Origin: Marchantia polymorpha subsp. ruderalis | Taxonomy: Eukaryota; Streptophyta; Marchantiopsida; Marchantiales; Marchantiaceae | Direction: 5' to 3' | DNA: 64,000 bases | Assembly (NCBI GenBank): GCA_037833965.1 | Contig: AP031352.1 | Coordinates: forward strand, 17,960,501 to 18,024,500 | In this document: positions 19,630-31,300 of the stretch, piece after piece | Position numbering within the stretch: position 1 is the first letter of the stretch | How the letters are laid out: the number at the start of each line of letters is the position of its first letter | Notes under the pieces: generated by a model | Told to the model about the DNA's origin: nothing | Databases searched by the model: none | Seen by the model: only the letters and a program-made list of their open reading frames with translations | Position numbers and translations under genes: made by a program

Positions 19630-20040
19630 TGTGACATTTGAGTGTGTACTCTCTCGCGCCTTATATGTGTGTATGTGTGTGCGTATGTGTAGGTGATTAG
19701 CATGTCAGCGATGTAGAGTGTATGGCGATATGTATTCGCACGACAGTTGTCATGTAGTTACAAGTCGGCTCACGCAGTTTAGACACTTACTATATTTAGA
19801 CGTGAAGTTAGGGTTTGGGTCACGAGGGGTATATAGTCGGGGACGGCTTGAAGAACGTTAGTTCTTCGAGTCGAGCCTGGAAGCGTTGGGAGCGTAGAGT
19901 GACTTTCCCCTTTGCGTCGACCTGGATTCTCCGAGTGTGGAGTGGGTTGGGCTTGACTCATGTTTGTGACGGTGACAGTTTGTTGCCAGTAGGGTAATTG
20001 ACCGACGGGAATTCCAGTGGGGAATCTCCCGTTCTTTTCA
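19630..20040 (+). repeat. 3' LTR of H
   Basis: It starts TGTGAC after the PPT and ends TTTTCA. A TATATA near 19830 could be the promoter. The first 115 bp recur at 20043 with one visible difference. Confidence 0.6.
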
Positions 20041-20042
20041 GT

Positions 20043-20157
20043 TGTGACATTTGAGTGTGTACTCTCTCGCGCCTTATATGTGTGTATGTGTGTGCGTATG
20101 TGTAGGTGAGTAGCATGTCAGCGATGTAGAGTGTATGGCGATATGTATTCGCACGAC
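20043..20157 (+). repeat. Second, truncated copy of the H LTR start
   Basis: It repeats the first 115 bp of the H LTR almost exactly, two bases after the end of the first LTR, and stops at the border of an L-type LTR fragment. It is likely a tandem LTR, or a second element cut by the later insertion. Confidence 0.7.
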
Positions 20158-21077
20158 AACGCATTTTCTCTACGCGTTGTCTTTAGTTCTGTCACCGCGC
20201 AAGAGGAGCTACAGCTTGACGAAGTTACCGCATTTTGTAGCTGAAGGCCTTCGGCCGAATGTTCAAAGCTAGTGCACTGGTTAGATACTTGAGCAGTTCG
20301 GACATACACCTTTGGAGTGATTGCCGAATGTTCAAAGCTAGTGGACTGGTTAGATACTTGAGTAGTTCGATCTTACACCTTTGGGTGACTGTTCCTGTTT
20401 GTACTCCTTCGGGATTCTTCCCCTGATTGCCAATGTGAAGTTTTGTCACTTCGAGTAAGCCTTGGTTGTAAATTCAGGTTACGCTGTAGACGACGCCTTC
20501 AAGGCTAGCCTCTGCAGTATTTATGGGAATGACTAGTGCCTGAGAATTCAAACTCGTCAATAGACTGTTATGGTGTGACATTGGATCTTTTCTCAGTTGA
20601 GTTTCTTAGTTCGGTTCCTGCATTCTCTGCGCGTTTGGTGAGTTGAGTGTGTTGTTCACCGCGTGTGAGTGACTTCGGTTTGACGAAGGTACCGCATCCG
20701 AAGTAGGAAGTCCAACCCCGATGCTCTGCTCTAGCAGTCAGAGTTAACAATCCGGAGTTGGGGAACACTACCTGCAGATCCTATGAGTGTACTCCTGAGA
20801 AACTTTCCCCCTGAACCTTAAGTAAAGGTCCTAACCAACCTCTGAGTTGTGCTTTTCCAGTTTCAGGTGTGTGTTGAGGTGAACTACGCTGCACTGTGCG
20901 TACTCCGAGTGACCTTCAAGTTGAGCACTTGCAGTATTTCTGGGAGTGACAGTCACCTGAGAATTCAAACTCTTCAATAGTCTGTTAAACGTGACAATCC
21001 TGTGTATTGCCTCTGTCCCTGTGGGTTCGACCTTTTTGCTGCTATACTGCAGTTTTAGCCTTTGGTGAGTTATTACA
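20158..21077 (+). repeat. Diverged fragment of an L-type LTR (R/U5 end)
   Basis: It matches the end of the L LTR (about 53810-54704) with many differences. It contains the ttcggccgaatgttc motif, the duplicated gagaattcaaactcttcaatag blocks and the terminus gagttattaca. U3 and the LTR ORF are absent. It is older than E, G and L. Confidence 0.8.
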
Positions 21078-21774
21078 ACTCTCTAACCTATATTATTACT
21101 CTCATATCAAGATAGAGTAATAATATACACAAGTAACTCAACAATCTTACCTTAACTCATGTCAAGGAATTTCAGTCAACTCTAACCTATATTATTATTC
21201 TCATATCAAGATAGAGTAATAATATACAGAGGTAACTTAACAATCTCACATTAACTCATGTCAAGGAATTTCAATCACCTCTCTAACCTATATTATTACT
21301 CTCATATCAAGATAAAGTAACAATATACAGAGGTAACTCAATAAAATCTCACCTTAACTCATGTCAAGGAATTTCAATCAACTCTCTAATCTACAATATT
21401 ACTCTCATATCAAGATAGAGTAATAATATACAGAGTTAACTCAACAATCTTATCTTAATTCATGTCAAGGAATTTCAGTCAACTCTCACCTATATTATTA
21501 TTCTCATATCAAGATAGAGTAATAATATACAGAGGTAACTTAACAATCTCACCTCTCTAACCTATATTATTACTCTTATACCAATATAGAGTAATAATAT
21601 ACAAAGGTAACTCAATAAACTTACCTTAACTCATGTCAAGAAATTTCAGTCAACTCTCTAATCTACAATACTACTTTCATACCAAGATAGAGTAATAATA
21701 TACAGAAATAACTCAACAATCTCACCTTAACTCATGTTAAGTAATTTAAGTCACTCTCTAACCTATATTATTAC
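21078..21774. repeat. Minisatellite of about 100-bp units, each with a hairpin
   Basis: There are seven units plus a partial one. The unit contains tattattactct-(11 nt)-agagtaataata, an inverted repeat with 12-bp arms, then a run like ggtaactcaacaatctc and catgtcaaggaatttcagtc. Unit 5 is shortened. A stray piece of the unit lies at about 21861-21884 beside the copia remnant. No coding potential is seen. Confidence 0.85.
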
Positions 21775-21884
21775 TCCGCGTGGAGTTCTAGACAAAAACC
21801 TATCACAAGGTCCCTCTTTAAACGAGAGTGAACTAAAACTAAACCGTGGCCATAAAAAAATAGAGTAACAATATACAGAGGTAA

Positions 21885-22160
21885 TTAAAAACCATATCTC
21901 TTGTGCTCCCTATGCACAACTTGCATAGTAGCACAGTGTTGCCTTAAACTCTTCAAAGGAATAACTTTGGTTAGCGCATCAGCTGGATTGAATTTACCAT
22001 CAATCTTGACTAGCTCAATTGTTTTATCAGACACTCTTGTCTAATAAAATGATACCTGATGTCGATATGCTTCACTTTGCTATCCATGACTTGGTTCGCA
22101 GCGAAATGTTAAGCACTCTGGCTATCACAATGAAGATTGACCACGCCTTATTTGAAGTAC
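21885..22160 (-). pseudogene. Ty1/copia RNase H C-terminus, relic
   Basis: Minus-strand translation gives CDSQSA, then VKHIDIRYHFIR, then after a shift FNPADALTKVIP and a short basic tail ending in TAA at 21885. These are the conserved last blocks of copia pol (CDN-SA, KHI-RYHFIR, NPAD-LTK). Stops and a frameshift are present. The rest of gag-pol is missing. Confidence 0.8.
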
Positions 22161-22418
22161 ACTCTTGCTCGGAAGAGGGAGGTCTCCTTGCTCGCGGCCT
22201 CTCGACTGCTACACTCATTGCCTTGGCTGGGGAGCTCTCTCCTTTTCCTCCTCACACCTCTTCTTTATCACATAACCCGTCAGCGACAAAAAAAACTTTG
22301 TCTGAAGTAAAAACTTGGCACTTTGCGAAAAACCATCAAATATTGTCACATAAAAAACGGCACGTGTTAGAAAGCCTTCACAAAAAAAAAACACTCTAAC
22401 ACAGACTTCAAACCGAAA
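22161..22418 (-). other. Residual internal sequence of the copia relic
   Basis: No copia domain is recognisable between the RNase H scrap and the PBS. The leader is thus joined to the pol end by a large internal deletion. Two poly-A/T-rich patches are the only notable features. Confidence 0.5.
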
Positions 22419-22433
22419 CCTGCTTTGACACCA
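22419..22433 (-). promoter_or_regulatory. Copia primer-binding site (tRNA-Met type)
   Basis: The minus strand reads TGGTGTCAAAGCAGG, close to the TGGTATCAGAGC typical of copia elements primed by initiator tRNA-Met. It lies two bases from the LTR end. Confidence 0.65.
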
Positions 22434-22435
22434 AT

Positions 22436-22732
22436 TGATAACATTAAATCTCAGAACCATTCATCATTTAATTACACCGATACTAGAGACACCAGAGACA
22501 CGAGAGTATAACGTGGTTCAACCTCAAGGGCTACGTCCACGAGGAGAAGAGTACTAGAGAATTTAGTGCTCAAATGCTTGAATTGATAATCTTCTCATCA
22601 CCCTCAAGGTATATATACCCAAGGTAGTCAACCACTCTAAGCTATAAATAGTTACATATGCTGTTAACCTTGGTTAACTAACCTCAATTAACTCCTTAAC
22701 CAGAGTTAACATCAACAATTCTCTCATGCACA
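22436..22732 (-). repeat. 5' LTR of the copia relic
   Basis: On the minus strand it starts TGTGCATGAG and ends GTTATCA next to the PBS, about 297 bp with TG...CA ends. A TATA-like ggtatatatacc is near 22608. I see no matching 3' LTR downstream. Confidence 0.6.
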
Positions 22733-23488
22733 AGTTAATGAAATTATTTTTTTATTGCATAAATTTGTCTCATTAATATGAGAATTAAGAATTAACAGTT
22801 CATATGTTTGTATTGTGTAATTTTAAAATTATTTTAAAATATGATTTTTAACTTATAAATTATATATTGCCTCATGATATTGAATTCTACGTCTTCAAAA
22901 TGTTTTTTTTTCAATTCGAAATTTGAAAATTATTTTGGATAAAATAAAACCTGCATAAAGGATAATATTCATAATGTGCAGATGAAATTACTCACTCAAA
23001 CTTTTATCACATGAAGGCATATTTACTTAGCAACTTTGTTAGATGTATCACCCAAACTTTTCTCAAATATAGCTTTATTGTTAAAATGAATGCAAGTACA
23101 TAGTAAACACATAAAAATTACATGCATTGTTATATTGAGGGAGACATGCTTTGTTCAAAAGTTAAAATGATATATCTGATTTTTTTTATAGCTAGTAAAA
23201 TATTTCTAAGCTTTATTCTGGTAAATTGATCATTATAACATGCTACAACCTTTTACCTATCAGGTTAATAAAACTACTAATAAATGTGTACACTCTTCTT
23301 CTTGCAAGTAAAATTCTTTCAAATATTGATTTAATCATGTATCAGTGTTATTTGATTTGAAAAATATTGGTAATTATTCAAGACTTTTATCAATAGAAGT
23401 ATGTAGATAACCTTTTGATTTTTTTTCCATAGTTAACTGTAAACGTTGATCTTGAGTTTCACATTTATCAAGTAAGACCCGTTGATTG
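22733..23488. other. AT-rich intergenic DNA, no gene seen
   Basis: Strongly AT-rich with stops in all frames. No domain, repeat array or RNA gene is recognised. Confidence 0.6.
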
Positions 23489-23514
23489 TGTGAGCCTAAA
23501 CTCCCCACCCTTCA

Positions 23515-23586
23515 GCGTTTGTAGTCCAACGGTTAGGATAATTGCCTTCCAAGCAATAGACCCGGGTTCGACTCCCGGCAAACGCA
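23515..23586 (+). tRNA. tRNA-Gly (anticodon UCC)
   Basis: The 72-nt cloverleaf has a 7-bp acceptor stem (gcgtttg with caaacgc), discriminator A, a D-arm gtcc/ggat, an anticodon stem attgc/gcaat with loop cttccaa (anticodon TCC), and a T-arm ccggg/cccgg with loop ttcgact. The A box (tagtccaacgg) and B box (ggttcgactcc) are intact, and TTTT follows at 23590. The genome encodes CCA directly after it, probably by chance. In flowering plants, as I recall them, the acceptor stem has C-G where this one has T-A, a paired change that keeps the stem. Likely functional. Confidence 0.93.
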
Positions 23587-23594
23587 CCATTTTA

Positions 23595-23654
23595 TGTGAG
23601 CCTAAACTTCCCACCCTTCAGCGTTTGTAGTCCAGGTGGGGGTTCGAGCTCCCA
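23595..23654 (+). repeat. Partial duplicate of the tRNA-Gly 5' region joined to a B-box-like segment
   Basis: A 40-bp block at 23489-23528 (26 bp upstream of the tRNA plus its first 14 nt) recurs at 23595-23634 with one mismatch. It is followed by ggtgggggttcgagctccca, which resembles a tRNA T-arm. The anticodon arm is missing, so it is not a working tRNA. Confidence 0.75.
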
Positions 23655-24055
23655 TAATCTAACTTCTCTGATCTCAACCATGTGGTCAAAGTGTATTCAA
23701 GACAATGAGATCACAAACACTTGCTCTTTCACAGACAAATTATCCAGAACTGAAAATAATAACTTGCTGTCTGCTATCTCCACAAGAGCAGCAGACAAGC
23801 TCTTTGTTACATAAAGATCTAACCCAACTCTGGGTGACTTTCTCAATACCACAGCCGCTGTGGTCTATCCTAGCTCCGAGTTCCACTCCCAATTCCTACT
23901 CAGATTTCAGTGTCGATTTCTCAGTTTCCACCTTCAGACCTCACCAGATTCCTCTCTCAGATTCAACTCTTCCTTTTCAGTTTCAAATTCAGATTCCGAC
24001 TGTCAGATTTCAGTCTCAGATTTCGCTTCACTCACAGCTCCCATTCTCAGGTCTT
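23655..24055. other. Non-coding DNA with tctcagat-type repeats, up to the G insertion site
   Basis: Pyrimidine-rich sequence with repeated ctcagatt/tctcag words. It resembles 48522-48662 on the other side of G. The last five bases, gtctt, are the left target duplication of G. Confidence 0.6.
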
Positions 24056-27000
24056 TGTAATAACCCACTAAAGGCTAAAACTGCAATATAGTGGTAGAAA
24101 GGTCAAACCCACAGGGACAGAGGAACACACAGGGTACAAAGTGTCACGTTTTAACAGACTATTGAGGAGTTTGAATTCTCAGGCAACTGTCACTCCCAGA
24201 AATACTGCAAGTGTCCACTCGGAGCGCACTCGGAGGTCGCACAGTGCAGCGTAACACACACACACACACACACCTGAAACTACAGAAACACAACCCAGAG
24301 ATCCGTTAGGACCTCTACTTCAAGATTTCAGGGGGAAAGTCATTCAAGAGTACACTCGGCAAAGCTGCGGGCAGTGACTTCCAACTCCGGCTTTTACAAC
24401 ACTTCCACTAGCTTGCTGCTAGTGTAGGAAACCCGGTTTGGACTGCCTACTTCGGATCGAAGTCACTCCTACGCGGTGAACAACACTCTCAACTCACAAA
24501 ACGCGCAGAGAACACAGGTCCGCACTGAAGGACTCACTGTGAAACATTCCAGTAACACAACAACAGTCTATTGAAGAGTTTGAATTCTCAGGCACTTGTC
24601 ATTCCCAGAAATACTACAGGGGTTACCCTCAAGGCACCTGCTGCAGCGTAACCTGAATTTACAACCAAGGCTTACACGAAGTAGCAAAACTTCACTTTGG
24701 CATTCAGGGGAAAAATCCCAAGGAGTACAATCAGAAAGAAACACTCGAAGGTGTAGGGGCGAAACTGTTCAAGTATCTAACTAGTCACTGGCTCTGAGCA
24801 TCGGCAGTCACCCGCAGGTGCAGATCCGAACTACTCAAGTCTCTAACCAATGTACTAGCTCTGAACATTCGGCCGAAGGCCTTCAGCTACAAAATGCGGA
24901 ACGCTAAGTTGTAACTCCTCCTGCGTGGTGACAGAACTCAAGGACACAAACACGCAAAGGAAATGGGTTCCTGATCTATACTTCTGATGGGAAAGAACCC
25001 CAGGCAAAACGCCTGGAACTATTTTATACCTTCTAAGTCCTAACTAGCACTACACTGCACTACGCTACACGCCAGCACGGAACCACGCTACACTACACTC
25101 CGCGGAACCTGTACTACGTCTCCTGCGCGGCCGACTGCCGCGCACTAACTCCCTACCCTGCCAATCTTCCGCTCGACTGCGCAGTCCCAACCGCTGCAAC
25201 GCGGCGGACACCTCCACTTCGAGGGCGGACATGGTATCCTGTGCCTTCGACAGAAAGGCATCGAGCTTCTTTGCTACCTTCCGCCGACTCCTACTGTCGC
25301 CTGACAACAACCCGGCTGCGCGCAATTCAAACTCACGCAGTGTGAGTTTCTCTTGCGCCTTCACTTCCCAGTGGGCGTAACCCTTGAGACAGTGGGCGAC
25401 ACGTCTCGCCGTCTCCACCTTCGTGCGATCCGCCTCCTTCCTGCGATCCTCTTCAATTATCACTAATTGCGATTCGGCTTCAGCACGTTGCGCTCTCAAT
25501 TCGCCACACTCTGACTGTAACCTGCGGATTAACTCTTCATCCGCCTGCCGTGCGAGCTGACATTGTTCCAACAACCGCGTCTGTCGCACGAGCTCCTCTG
25601 ACAAAATCCGATTCTGGGCCTGCTCAGAAATGAGTGTTTCCTTGACCTTCACCTGCTCCTTGGTGAGCTCGTCCAGTTTCTCATCCTTCATCTTCTCGGA
25701 GTGTTTGTAGAATTTCTGATTAAGCTTATACTGACCCCACAAGCATGCATGCTTCTCCTTCAATTCCCTCAACTCCTGGTCCACTCTAGCTAATAGCTTG
25801 CTGGTGTGGACTTTAGTGCGAGTCCGCCTGCGCACTAATTCGATGTAAGATCCCGGCTGGAGTGGGTCGGCGTATTTATCGACCTTGCGATCCAAGTACC
25901 TCAGCAACGGAATCACCTGCTCAGAGAGCGCCGCCGCCGGCGCTCCAACAATTTCCTCCTCCTCCTCCTCGGTGTCTTCTGCTCCTGACATTTCTTCCGT
26001 GGAGCCTCCGTCGTCATCATCCGAGTGGAGAATTTCAGTCGCCATTGATTGCGTCGACGACTGCCCCGAGTGGGGCTGCACGTCATCGACGTGTGCTGCC
26101 TGCGAAGGCACGGCTGCAGCCTCGCTGCTCGTCGCCAAAATGTCTAAGGCGGAAGGCGAATGTACCCGTGCGGCATCCCCATCGCTCGCTTGTTGGTTGT
26201 CTACCGCGTCCTCTCTGCCGCCGTCGCCCGCCGCCGAAGGCGATCGAGCGGAGGGTGGCTGCGCGGGGTTTGATTGCGCATCGCGCATCGAAATTTCATC
26301 CCGCGGACAGTCACTCCGCTCCACCGTCTGTTGCTGCTCCCTTGATCGGTCCGTGGGGGCTGTGCCCGGCCCGTGCGCAGGCGCAATTGCCGGCGCCTTG
26401 TCCGCCGCAGGCGTAGCGCCGCGGACATCCATCGCCGAAGGCGACATGGCCGGGGGCCGCTCGCCCGATGTTCCTTGGCCTATAGGCCCTACCGCCGAAG
26501 GCGCATTTATCGGCGGACTTCCCGCCGATGGTGCGGCCTCCGCACGCTCCCTGCTCGTATCTCCTCGGCTCGAAGGCCCTGGCGCCGAAGGCGCAAATTG
26601 CGGCGCGTGGTGTGCCGGAGGGTCTGGCCCCGAGGGCCGGTGTCTCGTAGGCGGTTCTTCCGCCGGCTCCTTCCCCTTCCTACGTTGGAACGGGGGTGAT
26701 TCTTGCCTGTGCACAGGCGGCACGTGTGGAGGTGTCCTGTGCACAGGCGACCTGTGCACAGGTGAGCGCCTGTGCACAGGCGGACTGCCCCTTCCCACGC
26801 GTAAGCGTAGGTCCACGTCCACTTGTGATCGCCTGTCCGCGGAGGCTCGTCCGTCCGCGGATGCTCGTCTGTGCGCAAACAGAACATCTGTCCGCATCGC
26901 ACGTGGTAACTCCGGAGGCCCTTGGCCCGTAGGCGGCCTCTCTCCCGTCGAGGTTGCAGCGTGGCCCGTCGCTCCTGCGGTCGTCCGCGCTTCCTCATGC

Positions 27001-27429
27001 CTCTCTGGCGACGCACTTCCTTGCTCCGTCGCAATCGTCGCCGTGTCTGCACTGTCAGCTGGCAACACCAGTCTGCGTGCCTTCTGCTTCGGCCGGCTGT
27101 ATGGCTCGCACAGCGGCCGCGGTCGAATGGGAGCAGAGGGTTCTTGATGCTGCTCCTCTTCGGACTCTTCCCTCCATCGCCGCTTCCGCGGCACTCGTGC
27201 TGCAGGAGTGTGTCTCCCTTCGTCCCTCCGTCTTGATGGGGTAGAAGTCGGTGACTCCTCTGCATCAGTGTCGACCTCATTCTCCCGCACATACTTCCCG
27301 GGATGGTCGATGGACAATGGCGGAAAATGTTCAAGCTCCGCCGCTGTCAAACAATTCCGCTGTCGATAAAAATTGATGAGGAAAGGAGAAAGATGGTTTA
27401 GAGTTCCCCCCTTCTCCTCAAACGCGTGC
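24056..27429 (-). repeat. 3' LTR of G, R/U5 and ORF part (left of F)
   Basis: It contains the LTR terminus, the (AC)n run, the hairpin (25000-25016), the minus-strand TATA box TATAAAATA (25020-25028) and most of the LTR ORF. It ends at the F target site; gtgc (27426-27429) is repeated at 35288-35291. Confidence 0.9.
25065..27429 (-). pseudogene. LTR-resident ORF in G 3' LTR, C-terminal part (split by F)
   Basis: It covers about residue 247 to the end of the 1035-aa protein, with the Pro-rich region, acidic stretch and coiled coil all open. F is inserted at the RQHAFEEKGG segment. The N-terminal part lies at 35292-36067 in matching order. It was open before F arrived. The segment has an extra VHR repeat compared with E. 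Confidence 0.85.
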
Positions 27430-28287
27430 TGCAACCTCCGGGCTGACTCTCACTCAGGTTTACCTCTGATGGCTTTGTGGTAGCGCATCATGGTTCTAGA
27501 AGACTAAGATTCATACTCTCACTCATGTCCCAAACACCTTCTCTTACAAACTCTCATGTATCACTCCAACTCACACACAACTCTCCTCACATCACCCTCT
27601 TCACATAAATGCAAACACACGTCGATACTCCAAGATACTCAAAAACTTCACTCCTTCATTACTGAAACAAGTCCTCACACATGACTCTCCAAACTTGCTT
27701 GAGAGGTGCTACTCTACCTCTCTATTTATACTACTTGAGAAGTTACCATAGTAACATGTGGTAATTTCTCCTAACTTACTTTTACCTAGGTAAGTTTGAC
27801 TAACCTTCTCTACGTGGCAACATGCCATTGGCCTACCTAAACCTTCTAGAAGCTTCCGGAATCCAAGGTTGAGGTGGCGACATGCCATTGGAAGCTTTTA
27901 AACTTCTACAAGCTTCCTAGCCACTAAGTCAACATTAGACTTAGTCTAGCCAATCATCTTTCATACATTTAGTCAAACCAATCAAATCCAAGCTTCTAGT
28001 CAAATATCTAATACCTTGGAATCTAGAACTTTTGTATGAGACAAAATAGAAGTGCTCATTCCTTGTGAAAGACAAAATAGAAGTGCTCACTCCATTCTTC
28101 TAGAACTCCGCTAATTATTCCGCCAACTATAGAGATTGTAGCTAAACTTAGTCATGACTAGATAAACTTAGTTATAACTAACTAGTTTAGTCATAACTAG
28201 CTAGTCTTAGCTATGCCTTGGCTAATCATCCTTATTCCTTTGACCACTTTTAAGACTTAGTACATATGTGCAACACCCAGTCTTACA
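27430..28287 (-). repeat. 3' LTR of F
   Basis: 858 bp; element sense TGTAAGACTGGG...GGAGGTTGCA. It holds a TATAAATA at 27723-27730 on the minus strand. It differs from the 5' LTR at one visible base. Confidence 0.95.
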
Positions 28288-28301
28288 TTTACCCCCGGAC
28301 C
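28288..28301 (-). promoter_or_regulatory. Polypurine tract of F
   Basis: The minus strand reads GGTCCGGGGGTAAA directly before the 3' LTR start TGTAAGAC. It lies 10 nt past the gag-pol stop. Confidence 0.65.
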
Positions 28302-28310
28302 AAGATTTCA

Positions 28311-31300
28311 CTACGCCCTCGGAGTGAAAGAATCTGATCTTCGATGGAATAACTTCAACTTGTCGTGGTTGACTCGATCGAAGTGACGTCCTCCTAACTC
28401 CTTGATGTCATAAGTGAAATTTCCCCACACCTTCTCAACTATGAAAGGTCCAAAATACTTAGGAAGAAACTTTTTCCTAGCTCTCTTGTATCTAATTGCA
28501 TCAAAGAGCATCACCCAATCACCTTCCTTGAACGGTTTCAAGTTCTGGTTTCCACTTCGTTTGTCGTGATACTTCTTCTGCAACTGTTGAGCCCGCTCCA
28601 CTCGTACCATGGCTAGTGCTCGAGCTTCCTCCAACTCCATCAATTGTTGTTGGCGAGACTTGATGGCTTCTGCTCCATTTGATTTCTTCAACCTTTGCTG
28701 GATTGTTGTGAATGTTGTCAAGTCAAACTGTATGGGAAGTTTTGACTCAACTCCATACACCATCCGAAAAGGTGAGTATCCAGTAGATGTCTTCCATGTT
28801 GTGCGATACTCCCATAAGATAGCATGGAGCCTCTTGTCCCAATTGTGTTTACTCCCGTCCATGTCTGCATCCTTGGCCAACATCATACACAAAGTGTAGT
28901 TGGTCCGCTCCGCCAACCCATTAGCGTTAGGTTTGTAGGAAGTGGTCACTCGAGCCTTGATGGAAAAGTGCTCCAACATGGCTTGAATCATACTTCCCAC
29001 AAATTCTCCTCCTCTATCTGATACTAACTCCAATGGACAACCAAATCGAGTAATGATTCTCTCATATAAAAATCTACCAACCTCCTTCTCATTAGTAGAT
29101 TTAAGTGGTCTTGCCTCTACCCACTTCGTAAGATAATCTGTAGCTATCACAATGAACTTATTCCCTCGAGGAGTAAGATTCAAAGGACCTACAAAATCTA
29201 TTCCCCACTTTTCAAAAGGACCTAACACTGGTACAGAAATCATAGGAGGGGTTTTCATGGACTTTTTAGCAAAAGCTTGACACACATCACAACTTTTGCA
29301 ATATTCCACACAATCCTTAAAAATACCCTTCCAATGATAACCAGCATCAAGAATTTTGAAGGCAGTTACCTTCCCCGCAAAATGTCCTCCACATACTGCA
29401 CCATCATGAAACTCCTTCATGAGTTGTAATGCCTCTCCTCTCCCAACCGCCCTTCGTAGAAGTCCGTCAGCTCCTTGATGAAAAAGTACCTTCTCCATGA
29501 TCATATATGGTTGACATCTCTTCACTAATGCATTTTTCTCCCTTTGATGCATTCCTTGAGAAAACTCTCCTTTAGAGATGAAATCCCAAATTTCCTTGTA
29601 CTCCTCCGGTACTGTTGTCACCGTGTCCATGACTAGCAAGTCCTCATCCGGAAAGGTGTCATCTACTGACTGATCTCCTCCATCATCATATGCTCTCGAC
29701 ATCAAATCCGCATTAGCATGCTTCTTTCCAGGTCTATCCTCAATGGTATAATCAAACTCTGCTAGTAGTAGCTTCCATCTAGCTATCCTCCCTTCAGCAT
29801 TAGGCTTGTTGAAAATGTATTTCAAAGCCTTATGATCAGTCACTATAGTGAATCTCCCACCCAACAAATAATGTCGAAACTTCTTAAGTGAGAAGATTAC
29901 AGCTAACGCCTCTCTCTCTGTCACTGAGTAGTTCTTCTCCGCTTGAACCATTTGTCTACTAGCATAGGCAATTGGATGATCATGCTTTTCATCATCTAAT
30001 TGACTCAAGGTGCATCCTACAGCAATATTTGATGCATCTGTGTAGAGAATGAAAGGTTTACCCCAATCCGGTTTCGCCAAAATTGGAGCCGTCACCAACG
30101 CCTTCTTGAGAACTTCGAACGCCGTCTTTGCAGCTTCATCCTTGAAAATGAGTTCGTACTCCACTCCCTTCTTCATGTAATTTATCAAGGCATGAGCTTT
30201 GTTGGAGAAGGACAAGATGAACCGTCGATAGTACCCCACCATACCAAGGAATTGCCTCAACTTGGTTAAAGTCGCCGGAAAAGGTAACTCCATGATCCGT
30301 GTCACCTTCTCTGGGTCCACCGCTATACCATTCTTGGAGATGATATGCCCCAACAATAGGCCTTCCTCACATCCAAAAATGCATTTTTCTGGATTGAGTG
30401 AAGCCTTAGCTTCCTCCAGCCGTTGAAGTATTTTGATCAAATGATCAAAATGATCCGCTTTCCTCCCGTAAACACAAAAATCATCTATGAAATCCCTTAC
30501 AAACTTTCCAATGAAAGGTTCAAACACTCTATTCATGAACCTTTGAAAAGTGGCAGGAGCATTACATAGACCAAACGGCATCACTCTAAAAGCGAAGGTT
30601 CCCCATGGAGTAGTAAAAGTTGTTTTGAGTTGGTCTTCTAAGGCAATTTGGATTTGGTTATAGCCACTATAACCATCTCCAAAACTATACCACTCATGGC
30701 CAGCAACCTCCTCTAGAATCTCATCTATGAAAGGCAAGGGATAGTAGTCTTTCTTTGTGACAGCATTCAACTTTTTGTAATCTACGCACACTCGTAGCTT
30801 ACCATTCTTCTTCTTCACTATCACAATTGGAGACACCCATTCAGAATTTTCTACCTCGTAGATGAAGCCAGCCTCCTTGAGCTTGTCGATCTCCTCCTTC
30901 ACCACAAGAGCCGTAGGTGGATTTATTCGGCGTTGCTTTTGCCGAATAGGACGAGCTTTCTCCTCCAACTCGATGCGATGAGTCTCCAACGTCACATGCT
31001 TAAGATCCTTGTAACTAAAGGCAAAAACATGAATATATTTGCGAAATATATCCAGAAACTTTGCCTTTTCCTCCTTGGTAACCTTGGGACCAAACCTGAG
31101 AGTGGACAGTCGTCGACACACCTCCTCTTCGCTCATCTCCACTTTGTCAGGATCTTTCTTCACTCCAGGCCTAGGCAACAACTCCATGGCAGCAATGACT
31201 TGTACTTGAACATTATCATCAGAAGAGTACTCCGATGATGTTTCTTGATCAGAAGTTGAGATGTCTGTGTCAACTTCTGAAAAGCTACCACTCTCTTCAC

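Larger units (their letters stand above)
341..20042 (+). mobile_element. Element H: decayed Ty3/gypsy retrotransposon with DNA methyltransferase and PHD finger, split by E
   Basis: Reading on the plus strand, the order is gag with a CCHC knuckle, aspartic protease, C5-cytosine methyltransferase, a remnant of RT, RNase H, integrase (HHCC zinc finger and DDE core) and a PHD finger, then a polypurine tract and LTR. Element E (3057-16069) interrupts the protease codons; with one copy of its cacag duplication removed, the protease frame is continuous. H carries several in-frame stops, frameshifts and a deletion that removes the RT palm, so it is dead. The right end is supported by PPT plus LTR. 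The left end is uncertain because the candidate 5' LTR does not resemble the 3' LTR. Confidence 0.75.

Noticed and set aside
22019-22399. 126-codon plus-strand frame
   Set aside because: It is antisense to the copia RNase H relic and leader; no motif.
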